A DNA stretch of 64,000 nucleotides, taken from positions 124,001 to 188,000 of the forward strand of contig NZ_SGWY01000003.1 in the NCBI RefSeq assembly GCF_004216665.1, read 5' to 3'. Shown in pieces: positions 1 through 6,811 of the stretch; positions within the stretch are counted from its first letter, which is position 1; each line of letters starts with the position of its first letter. The position numbers and the translations under genes were made by a program. This DNA is from Agromyces ramosus. GTDB lineage: Bacteria; Actinomycetota; Actinomycetes; Actinomycetales; Microbacteriaceae. Below the pieces are notes generated by a model that was not told the origin of the DNA, ran no database searches, and saw only the letters and a list, made by a program, of their open reading frames with translations.

Positions 1-483
1 GAGCAGGGCGTTGTTGACGAACAGCGCGCGCGCCGACGCGATGAGCGGCAGCGCGTAGGCCGTGCCGTCGACCTCGGCGTTGGCGAGGAAGGACTCCTGG
101 AAGTCGCCGTAGGTGTCGGCCGAAACGACCTCCTCGGCCGGGTAGAGCAGGCCGTCGGCCGCGAACCCCGCGAACGGGCCGCCGTTGTAGATGTCGGGTG
201 CCTCGCCGCCCTGGACCTTCGTGGCGATCACGCTCTCGAGGTTGTCCCACGACTGCACCTCGAGGTTCACGCTGATGTCGGGGTTCTCCTCCTCGAAGCC
301 CTCGATGACGTCCTCCCACAGGCCCTGGGTGCTGTCGGAGTAGCTCGGGACGAGCAGGTCCAGCGTGGTCCCGCCGGCCTCGTCCCCGGAGCCGGAGCCG
401 CCGCCGAACCCGCAGGACGCGAGCGTGAGCGATGCTGCGGCGGCTACCGCGACCGCGGCGCTGAGACGCAGTGACTTCTTCAT
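1..483 (-). CDS. Extracellular sugar-binding lipoprotein of an ABC importer (3' end outside window)
   Basis: Only the N-terminal 161 codons are present; the gene runs off the left edge. The product starts MKKSLRLSAA and has a lipoprotein signal peptide ending in the lipobox LASC, with Cys24 as the lipidation site, followed by a Gly/Ser linker. The mature part has the look of family 1 solute-binding proteins, including a run on filaments of the type GFEEENPDISV and a later GGEAPDIYNGG. It should bind a sugar outside the membrane and deliver it to a MalF/MalG-type permease, presumably encoded off the window. It is divergent from the amino-sugar catabolic operon, so an amino sugar such as GalNAc is the inferred ligand. 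An AGGAAG ribosome site precedes the ATG. Confidence 0.88.
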   Translation of the reverse strand, partial: MKKSLRLSAAVAVAAAASLTLASCGFGGGSGSGDEAGGTTLDLLVPSYSDSTQGLWEDVIEGFEEENPDISVNLEVQSWDNLESVIATKVQGGEAPDIYNGGPFAGFAADGLLYPAEEVVSADTYGDFQESFLANAEVDGTAYALPLIASARALFVNNALL

Positions 484-855
484 TGTGCTTCCTCACTCTG
501 GTGGATGGGGCACCTGACGCAGACTGAGCCTCGCGCGACGGTGCGTTGGCCGGGAAACATGCAGCGCGAGCAGGCCGTGATGATGCTTCCTGACTGTTTC
601 GCCGATGAATCGATCATGTTCGTTCATGCGACGCACGAAATGTATGACGGATGCCGCACGCCCGTCAAGACAGGAAACGTATTCGTTACCGGATTTTGTT
701 CAGATCCCTCACAAACGGAGAATTCTCGCCGGTCCCAAGTAATCGATCGTTCACTTGATCGATAGACATCACGAACAGTCATCTGCAATCATTGACTCGT
801 CATGCCGCCGTGTGCACGTCACGCGCGGACCTCCCACCCACCTGGAGCACCGACC
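484..855. promoter_or_regulatory. Divergent control region between the sugar-binding protein and the amino-sugar operon
   Basis: This gene-free stretch is clearly more A+T-rich than its surroundings. It holds ATCGATC at 609-615 and 742-748 and its complement GATCGAT at 757-763. The last two form an inverted repeat with an 8-base spacer, and both ATCGATC copies are followed shortly by GTTCA. A second inverted repeat is TTCGT 619-623 with ACGAA 635-639, and a third is TTTGT 695-699 with ACAAA 711-715. These are candidate operators for the DeoR-family regulator encoded in the operon; that assignment is inference. An 86-codon open frame inside (505-765) shows no coding character. Confidence 0.5.
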
Positions 856-1767
856 GTGAGCGAACCGCAGAGCCCCTCCGTCACCCCCGCAGCGCACATG
901 GCGGCGGAACTCGCCTCCCAGCCGGAGACGTGGGCTCGCGCGGCGTCGATGACCCGGGAGCACGCGCTGCTCCCGGCTCCCGGCGCGCGCGTCGCCGTGG
1001 TCGGCTGCGGCACCTCGTGGTTCATGGCGCAGTCGTACGCGTGGCTGCGCGAGACGGGCGGGCGCGGCGAGACCGACGCGTTCGCGGCATCCGAGGCCTT
1101 CGTCGACCGCGGATACGACGCCGTCGTCGCGCTCACCCGCTCCGGCACCACCACCGAGGTGCTCGAACTCGTCGAGCGCCTGCGCGGACGGGTGCGCACG
1201 GTGGGCGTCATCGGCGACCCGACCTCGCCGCTCGTCGACCTCGTCGACGACGCCGTGACCCTGCCCTTCGCCGACGAGCGGTCGGTGGTGCAGACCCGCT
1301 TCGCGACCTCCGCCCTCGCGCTCTTCCGCGCCTCACTCGGCGAGGACCTGGCGGGAGCGGTGGCCGACGCCCGGGTCGCGGTCGCCGAGGAGCTCGACCC
1401 CGCCCTCGTCGACGCCGAGCAGGTCACGTTCCTCGGCCGCGGCTGGACCGTCGGACTCGCCCACGAGGCGGCGCTCAAGATGCGCGAGGCCTCGCAGTCG
1501 TGGACCGAGTCGTATCCCGCGATGGAGTACCGCCACGGTCCCATCTCGATCGCGGCGCCGGGCCGGGTCACGTGGCAGTTCGGCGAGCCGCCCGCGGGCC
1601 TCGCCGACGACGTCGCCGTCACCGGCGCGCGCTTCGAGGCGGGCGGACTCGACCCGATGGCCGAGCTCGTGCGGGCCCAGCGCCTGGCCCTCGCCCGCGC
1701 GCTCGCCCGGGGCCTCGACCCCGACACGCCCCGCAACCTCACCCGCTCGGTCATCCTCGGCGGCTGA
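856..1767 (+). CDS. agaS: SIS-domain sugar isomerase/deaminase, AgaS-like
   Basis: The protein (303 residues) has two sugar-isomerase (SIS) domains. The first contains GCGTSWFMAQS and TRSGTTTEV, the phosphosugar-binding S-x-S-G-x-T type loop. The second contains GRGWTVGLAHEAALKMREA and RHGP, typical of AgaS and GlmS-related deaminases. AgaS converts galactosamine-6-phosphate to tagatose-6-phosphate plus ammonia; the neighbours (kinases, tagatose-type aldolase, deacetylase) make that role likely, but glucosamine-6-phosphate cannot be excluded. The GTG start at 856 is chosen because GGAG lies 8 bases upstream; an in-frame ATG at 802 lacks a ribosome site. First gene of a tightly packed operon. 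Confidence 0.85.
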   Translation: MSEPQSPSVTPAAHMAAELASQPETWARAASMTREHALLPAPGARVAVVGCGTSWFMAQSYAWLRETGGRGETDAFAASEAFVDRGYDAVVALTRSGTTTEVLELVERLRGRVRTVGVIGDPTSPLVDLVDDAVTLPFADERSVVQTRFATSALALFRASLGEDLAGAVADARVAVAEELDPALVDAEQVTFLGRGWTVGLAHEAALKMREASQSWTESYPAMEYRHGPISIAAPGRVTWQFGEPPAGLADDVAVTGARFEAGGLDPMAELVRAQRLALARALARGLDPDTPRNLTRSVILGG

Positions 1768-1772
1768 CGGCC

Positions 1773-2723
1773 ATGACCGAGATCGCGGATGCCGCGCCGG
1801 CGCCCCTCGGGCCCGGCGAGGTCGTGCTGGCGTTCGACGTGGGCGGCACCGACACCAAGTCGGCCCTCGTCGACCGCGGCGGACGCCTGCTCGGCCTGCG
1901 CCGCACGCCGACGCCGCTCGACGGCGGGCGCACCGCAGAGGCCGTCGTCGGCCTCGTCGCCGAGCTCGCGGCCGAGCTGCGCGCCGCGCACCCCGACCTT
2001 CAGCCGGTCGCGGCCGGGCTGCTGGTGCCGGGCATCGTCGACGCCGAGCGGGGCGTGGGAATCTACGCCAGCAACCTCGGCTGGCACGACGCCCCGATCC
2101 GCGACCTCGCCGAGGCCGCCCTCGGCCTTCCGGTGGCGTTCCACCACGACGTGACGGCCGCGAGCTGGGCCGAGCACCGGCTGGGCGCTGCACGCGCCCA
2201 CGACGACGTGGTCGTGCTCGTCATCGGCACCGGCATCGCGGGCTCGCTGATCCTCGACGGCCGGCCGCACCTTGGCGGCGGCTTCGCGGGCGAGATCGGC
2301 CACTCGCCCGTCGCCGAGGGCCCGCGCTGCGCCTGCGGCGCCCGCGGATGCCTCGAGACGATCGCCTCGGCGGGCGCCATCGCCCGACGCTACACCGAGC
2401 GCTCGGGGGTCGAGGTCGACGGCGCACGCGAGGTGCTCGCCCGTGCCGAGGCCGGCGACGCGGAGGCGCGGGAGGTGTGGGAGGCCGCGATCGACGCCCT
2501 CGGGTTCGCCGTGGCCCAGCTGGCCGCGACGGTCGCCCCCGAGGCGATCGTGATCGGCGGCGGCCTCTCCCGCGCCGGCGACGCGCTGTTCGCCCCGCTG
2601 GCGTCGCGCGTGGACGAGCGACTCAGCTTCCACCGCCGTCCGCTGCTCGTCCCGGCCCGGCTCGGCGGCGATGCCGGCCTGCTCGGCGCCGCCCTGATCG
2701 CACGAGAGAGCGCCGCGGCATGA
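1773..2723 (+). CDS. ROK-family amino-sugar kinase
   Basis: A 316-residue ROK kinase. DVGGTDTK near residue 20 is the ATP phosphate-binding motif. The zinc motif CACGARGCLE and the preceding GEIGHSPV are the ROK signature, and GTGIAGSLI and IGGGLSRAG follow family order. It should phosphorylate an N-acetylhexosamine in the cytoplasm after ABC uptake, giving the 6-phosphate for the deacetylase encoded downstream. In the Aga-type pathway this would be the GalNAc kinase; the sequence alone does not distinguish GlcNAc, GalNAc or glucose. It starts 5 bases after agaS and its stop overlaps the next start (ATGA). Confidence 0.88.
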   Translation: MTEIADAAPAPLGPGEVVLAFDVGGTDTKSALVDRGGRLLGLRRTPTPLDGGRTAEAVVGLVAELAAELRAAHPDLQPVAAGLLVPGIVDAERGVGIYASNLGWHDAPIRDLAEAALGLPVAFHHDVTAASWAEHRLGAARAHDDVVVLVIGTGIAGSLILDGRPHLGGGFAGEIGHSPVAEGPRCACGARGCLETIASAGAIARRYTERSGVEVDGAREVLARAEAGDAEAREVWEAAIDALGFAVAQLAATVAPEAIVIGGGLSRAGDALFAPLASRVDERLSFHRRPLLVPARLGGDAGLLGAALIARESAAA

Positions 2724-3682
2724 TCCTCACCGTCACCCCCAACCCGGCGATCGACCTCACGTGGCACGTCGACCGGCTGACCCCGGGCGCCACGCACCGG
2801 GTGCCGACCGGTGCGTGCCGAGCGGGCGGCAAGGGCGTGAACGCGGCCCGGGTGCTGCACCAGACGGGACACGAGGTGCTGGCGCTCGCGACGGCGGGCG
2901 GCGCCACCGGGGACGAGCTCCGGGCCGACCTCGCGGCATCCGGCGTGCCCCATCGACTCGTTCCGACCGCCGCGGCCACCCGCCGCAGCCTCGCGATCGT
3001 CGACGACGGCGACGGCGAGACCTCGGTCCTCAACGAGCTCGGCGCGCCGCTCTCACCGGCCGAGTCGGTCGCGCTCGCCGACGCCGCGGAGCACCTCGGG
3101 CGCGGCGCGCGGGCGGTCGCGATCAGCGGGAGCCTGCCGTCGGGGTTCGGCCCCGAGGAGCTCGGAGCGCTCGTCGCCCGCCTCGTCGCGGCCGGCGTTC
3201 CGGTCGTCGTCGACACCAGCGGGCCGGCCATCCTCGCGGCGGCACGGGCCGGCGCCGACGCCCTGAAGCCCAATCGCGAGGAGCTCGCCGAGGCGACCGG
3301 CCTCGACGACCCGGTCGAGGGCGCGCGGGCGCTGCTCGACCTCGGCGCACGCCTCGTGCTCGTCTCGCTGGGCGCCGACGGGCTGCTGGTCGTCGGTCGG
3401 GGCGGCGCCCCCCTCCTGGCCCGGCTCCCCCGCGTGCTGCACGGCAACGCCACCGGGGCCGGCGATGCGGCCGTCGCCGCGATCGCCGTGGCCCACGCCG
3501 CCGGGGACGACCTCTCGTCGACCACGGACGCCGCCGACCGCGCCCGCGCCGCCCTCGCCCGCCGCGCGACCGCCTGGTCGGCGAGCGCGGTGCTCATGCC
3601 GCTCGCCGGCGAGCTCTCACCCGACCACGTCGCGCTCGCCGACGAGGTCGTCCTGACGACGATCGACGAGGAACGCCGATGA
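2720..3682 (+). CDS. PfkB-family phosphosugar kinase (1-phosphofructokinase/tagatose-6-phosphate kinase type)
   Basis: The 320-residue protein opens ILTVTPNPAIDLTWHV, the characteristic start of the FruK/LacC branch of the PfkB family. Near the C-terminus GNATGAGDAAVAA is PfkB signature 2, in which the Asp of GAGD is the catalytic base; GGKGVNAARVL is signature 1. LacC and AgaZ-type enzymes phosphorylate tagatose-6-phosphate to the 1,6-bisphosphate, FruK fructose-1-phosphate to the 1,6-bisphosphate. Its place between an AgaS-like protein and a class II aldolase favours tagatose-6-phosphate. Both ends overlap neighbours by ATGA, implying translational coupling. Confidence 0.87.
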   Translation: MILTVTPNPAIDLTWHVDRLTPGATHRVPTGACRAGGKGVNAARVLHQTGHEVLALATAGGATGDELRADLAASGVPHRLVPTAAATRRSLAIVDDGDGETSVLNELGAPLSPAESVALADAAEHLGRGARAVAISGSLPSGFGPEELGALVARLVAAGVPVVVDTSGPAILAAARAGADALKPNREELAEATGLDDPVEGARALLDLGARLVLVSLGADGLLVVGRGGAPLLARLPRVLHGNATGAGDAAVAAIAVAHAAGDDLSSTTDAADRARAALARRATAWSASAVLMPLAGELSPDHVALADEVVLTTIDEERR

Positions 3683-4530
3683 CGCTCACCCCCACCCGCA
3701 CGCTGCTCGACGAGGCGCGCGCCGCCGGCCGCGGCATCGGCGCGTTCAACGTCGTGCACCTCGAGACGGCCGAGGCGCTCGCCGGCGCCGCCGAGGACGC
3801 GGGGCTGCCGGTCATCCTCCAGCTCTCGGAGAACTGCGTGCGCTACCACGGCGGGCTCGATCCGATCGCCCTCGCGACGCTCGCCATCGCCGAGGCGTCG
3901 TCGGCCCGCGTCGCCGTGCACCTCGACCACGCCGAGGATTCCGAACTCGCCCTGCGCGCGATCGACCGCGGATTCGGCTCGATCATGTACGACGGGGCGA
4001 AGCTCCCCTTCGACGGGAACGTGGCGACCACCCGGCTGGTGGTCGAGCGGGCGGATGCCGCGGGCGTGCTCGTCGAGGCCGAGCTCGGCGAGATCGGCGG
4101 CAAGGACGGCGCCCACGCCCCGGGCGTGCGCACCGACCCCGACGAGGCGGCACGATTCGTCGCCGAGACCGGCGTCGGCGCCCTCGCGGTGGCGGTCGGC
4201 TCGTCGCACGCGATGACCGAGCGGGTCGCTGCGATCGACCTCGACCTCGTCGCCCGGCTCGCGCAGGCGGTGCCCGTGCCCCTCGTGCTGCACGGCTCGT
4301 CGGGGGTGCCCGACGACCTGCTCGTGCGCGGCATCCGCTCGGGGATCACGAAGGTCAACGTGTCCACCCACCTGAACCGGGCGTTCACGGGTGCGATCCG
4401 CGAGCATCTCGCGACGCATCCGGCGGCCGTGGACTCGCGCACGTACGCCGCCGCGGGCCGCGCGGCCGTGCGATCCGAGGCCGCACGAATGCTCACCCTG
4501 TTCGCCTCCACCACCGAGGAGCCCGTATGA
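3679..4530 (+). CDS. Class II tagatose/fructose-bisphosphate aldolase
   Basis: A 283-residue zinc-dependent aldolase of the GatY/KbaY/Fba type. HLDHAED carries the zinc-binding and catalytic His-Asp pair; GFGSIMYDGAKLPFDGN, VEAELGEIGG and LHGSSGVPDD followed by KVNVSTHLN are the expected later blocks including zinc ligands and phosphate-binding residues. It splits a ketohexose 1,6-bisphosphate into dihydroxyacetone phosphate and glyceraldehyde-3-phosphate. Context (AgaS-like protein and LacC-like kinase just upstream) suggests tagatose-1,6-bisphosphate. Length is normal for the family. Start and stop overlap both neighbours by ATGA. Confidence 0.9.
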   Translation: MTLTPTRTLLDEARAAGRGIGAFNVVHLETAEALAGAAEDAGLPVILQLSENCVRYHGGLDPIALATLAIAEASSARVAVHLDHAEDSELALRAIDRGFGSIMYDGAKLPFDGNVATTRLVVERADAAGVLVEAELGEIGGKDGAHAPGVRTDPDEAARFVAETGVGALAVAVGSSHAMTERVAAIDLDLVARLAQAVPVPLVLHGSSGVPDDLLVRGIRSGITKVNVSTHLNRAFTGAIREHLATHPAAVDSRTYAAAGRAAVRSEAARMLTLFASTTEEPV

Positions 4531-5312
4531 ACCGCGCCGAACGCCTCAGTGCCGTGCTCGACCTGCTCGCCGAGGGCGGGCAGGTGGAGGTCGACCAGAT
4601 CGTCGAGCGCCTCGACGTGTCGCCGGCCACCGCGCGCCGCGACCTCGACGCCCTCGCCGAACAGCAGCTCCTCACCCGCACCCGCGGCGGCGCCGTCGCC
4701 CACTCGGTCGCGTACGACCTGCCGATCCGCTACAAGAACCAGCAGAATCCCGAGGCGAAGGCGGCCATCGCCCGGGCCGCGAGCGGGCTCGTGCCGCGCG
4801 GCGCGGTGATCGGGCTCTGCGGGGGCACCACCGCCACCGCCATCGCCGACGCCCTCATGTCGCGCGCGGACATCATGGAGCCGTCGCCCGAGCCGAGCCT
4901 GACGGTCGTGACGAACGCCATCAACATCGCCATGCAGCTCGCCATGCGACCGCAGATCAAGACCGTGGTCACCGGCGGCGTCGTGCACGCGCGCTCGTAC
5001 GAGCTCGTCGGCTCGTACGTCGACGCGGTACTCGGCAGCATCACGCTCGACCTGGCCTTCATCGGCGTGAACGGGGTCGACCCGGTGGTGGGGCCGACAT
5101 CGCACGACGAGCGGGAGGCCGCCGTCAACGCCCTCATGGCGTCGCGGGCCGCCCACCCCGTGCTCGTCGCCGACGCGTCCAAGATCGACAAGCGCGCGTT
5201 CGCGGCCATCGGTCACCGCCGGCTCTTCCCGACGATCATCACGGACGATGCGGCGACGCCCGAGCAGCGCCAGCGCCTCACCGACAGCGGGTACGACGTT
5301 ATCGTTGCCTAG
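4527..5312 (+). CDS. DeoR-family transcriptional regulator of the operon
   Basis: This 261-residue protein has an N-terminal winged helix (residues about 1-60; VDQIVERLDVSPATARRDLD is the recognition region) and a C-terminal DeoR sugar-phosphate sensor domain with GLCGGTTATAIADAL, TNAINIAMQLA, GGVVHARSYELVG and DASKIDKRAFA, the conserved effector-site motifs. Members usually repress sugar catabolic genes until a phosphorylated intermediate binds. Since the gene lies inside the operon, it probably autoregulates it through the repeats in the divergent upstream region. Overlaps the aldolase stop by ATGA. Confidence 0.9.
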   Translation: MNRAERLSAVLDLLAEGGQVEVDQIVERLDVSPATARRDLDALAEQQLLTRTRGGAVAHSVAYDLPIRYKNQQNPEAKAAIARAASGLVPRGAVIGLCGGTTATAIADALMSRADIMEPSPEPSLTVVTNAINIAMQLAMRPQIKTVVTGGVVHARSYELVGSYVDAVLGSITLDLAFIGVNGVDPVVGPTSHDEREAAVNALMASRAAHPVLVADASKIDKRAFAAIGHRRLFPTIITDDAATPEQRQRLTDSGYDVIVA

Positions 5313-6470
5313 GTGAGCACCTCCACGACCGTCGTCCACTCCGCCCGCCTCGTGAGCAGCCGCGACACGGTCGCCGACGCGTGGGTGCGCTTCGACGGCG
5401 ACCGCGTCGCCGCGCGCGGGATCGGCGACGACTGGCGTGCCGACCTGCCCGCCGACGCGTCGGTCACGGATGCCGCGGGCCGCACGCTCGTGCCCGGCTT
5501 CATCGACCTGCACTGCCACGGTGCGGGCGGCGCCTCCGTCGAGGAGGGCGCGGAGGCGATCGAGGCCCTGCTCGCCGTGCACACCGCGCACGGCACCACG
5601 CGCACCGTGCTCTCGCTCGTGACGGCGACGGTGGACCTGCTCTGCGATCGGCTCCAGGTGATCGCCGGTGCGGCGGCCACGGATGCTCGAGTGCTCGGCG
5701 CGCACCTGGAGGGGCCGTTCCTCGACCACGACTTCCGCGGCGCCCACGACCCGCGCCAGCTGCGCGCGGCCGACCCGGCCACCGTGGAGCGGCTGCTCGA
5801 GGCGTCGGGCAGGACGCTGCGGCAGATCACGATCGCGCCCGAGCATCCCGGCGCGGCCGACGCGATCGATCGGTTCGTCGACGCGGGCGTCGCGGTCGCC
5901 GTCGGCCACACCGGCGCGGACTTCGAGACGGCCCTCGCGGCGTTCGGCGCCGGCGCCTCGATCCTCACCCATGCGTTCAACGGCATGCGCGGCATCCACC
6001 ATCGCGCACCCGGCCCCGTCGTCGCGGCGATGCACGCCGATCACGTGACCCTCGAGGTCATCAACGACGGCGTGCACGTGCATCCCGACGTGGTGCGGCT
6101 CGCATTCGCGGGCGCGCACGGGAGGGTCGCGCTCGTGACCGATGCCATGGCGGCCGCCGGCGCGGCCGACGGCGCCTACCGGCTCGGCTCGCTCGGCGTC
6201 ATCGTCGAGGGCGGCGTCGCGCGACTGCTCGAGGGCGGGTCGATCGCGGGGTCCACGCTCACACAGGACACGGCCCTGCGCCGCGCCGTGATCGACAGCG
6301 GCATCCCGCTCGACGAGGCCGTAGGCGCCCTCACGGTCGCTCCCGCCGCGGCGATCGGACGCGCGCACGACCTCGGACGACTCGACCCGGGCTACGCGGC
6401 CGACGCCGTGCTCCTCACGCCCGACCTGGACGTCGAGGCCGTGTGGGGTGCGGGGGCTCGGCTCGCCTGA
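5313..6470 (+). CDS. nagA: N-acetylhexosamine-6-phosphate deacetylase (NagA/AgaA)
   Basis: A 385-residue amidohydrolase. The metal-site HCHGAGG is at about residue 68; LGAHLEGPFLD, GHTGADFETALAAFGAG with THAFNGM, and HVHPDVV follow in NagA order; VTDAMAAAGAADG holds the catalytic Asp. It removes acetate from GlcNAc-6-P or GalNAc-6-P in the cytoplasm, feeding the AgaS-like enzyme. The GTG start follows directly on the TAG of the regulator gene (zero spacing), so translation is probably coupled. In this operon an AgaA role is as likely as NagA. It is the last gene before a strong hairpin. Confidence 0.9.
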   Translation: MSTSTTVVHSARLVSSRDTVADAWVRFDGDRVAARGIGDDWRADLPADASVTDAAGRTLVPGFIDLHCHGAGGASVEEGAEAIEALLAVHTAHGTTRTVLSLVTATVDLLCDRLQVIAGAAATDARVLGAHLEGPFLDHDFRGAHDPRQLRAADPATVERLLEASGRTLRQITIAPEHPGAADAIDRFVDAGVAVAVGHTGADFETALAAFGAGASILTHAFNGMRGIHHRAPGPVVAAMHADHVTLEVINDGVHVHPDVVRLAFAGAHGRVALVTDAMAAAGAADGAYRLGSLGVIVEGGVARLLEGGSIAGSTLTQDTALRRAVIDSGIPLDEAVGALTVAPAAAIGRAHDLGRLDPGYAADAVLLTPDLDVEAVWGAGARLA

Positions 6471-6510
6471 CGCCGTCGGTGCACCACTCCGGTCCCCCGG
6501 AGGCACCGTG

Positions 6511-6551
6511 CGGGGCTCGGAGGCGTGTTCCCCTTCGCCTCCGAGTCCCCG
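6511..6551 (+). terminator. Strong hairpin after the amino-sugar operon
   Basis: 15 base pairs with one bulged T: left arm 6511-6525, right arm 6536-6551, 10-base loop. It lies 40 bases after the nagA stop. No U-run follows, as is usual for actinobacterial terminators. Confidence 0.65.
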
Positions 6552-6557
6552 ACGATC

Positions 6558-6611
6558 GAGGTGCCGCCTCGACCCCCCGATGCGGCACCTCAGGCCGGTG
6601 TCGAGCCGGCC
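6558..6611. repeat. Two further hairpins in the gap before the sigma-factor gene
   Basis: GAGGTGCCGC (6558-6567) pairs perfectly with GCGGCACCTC (6582-6591), and GGCCGG (6593-6598) with CCGGCC (6606-6611). With the terminator just upstream they fill half of the 341-base gap; the rest, up to 6811, holds the presumed sigma-gene promoter but no box I would assign with confidence. Confidence 0.6.
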
Positions 6612-6811
6612 CCGCCTCGCGCTCGGGCCTGCGAGACGGCGGTGGTCCGGCCCCCGGAAGGGCCTTCACCCGAAGAGACGGGTTCCTCGCCCATCCATGA
6701 CGCGTGAATTCGGAAAATCTGCTGGAATGGTCGAACCCCGCGACGCGCGTCATGATCCGCCCCGTTCCACGTCTCTTCCGTGACGCCCGCGAACCCGAAC
6801 CTGGAGGCGAT

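Noticed and set aside
505-765. 86-codon open frame in the divergent sugar-operon control region
   Set aside because: Mixed third-position composition unlike the genes here, no ribosome site, and it covers the operator-like repeats.
819-2633. Long open frames antisense to the amino-sugar operon
   Set aside because: Long antisense frames are expected at this G+C content; their products are Arg/Ala/Gly-rich and match nothing, and the sense genes are clear. The same holds for similar frames throughout the window.
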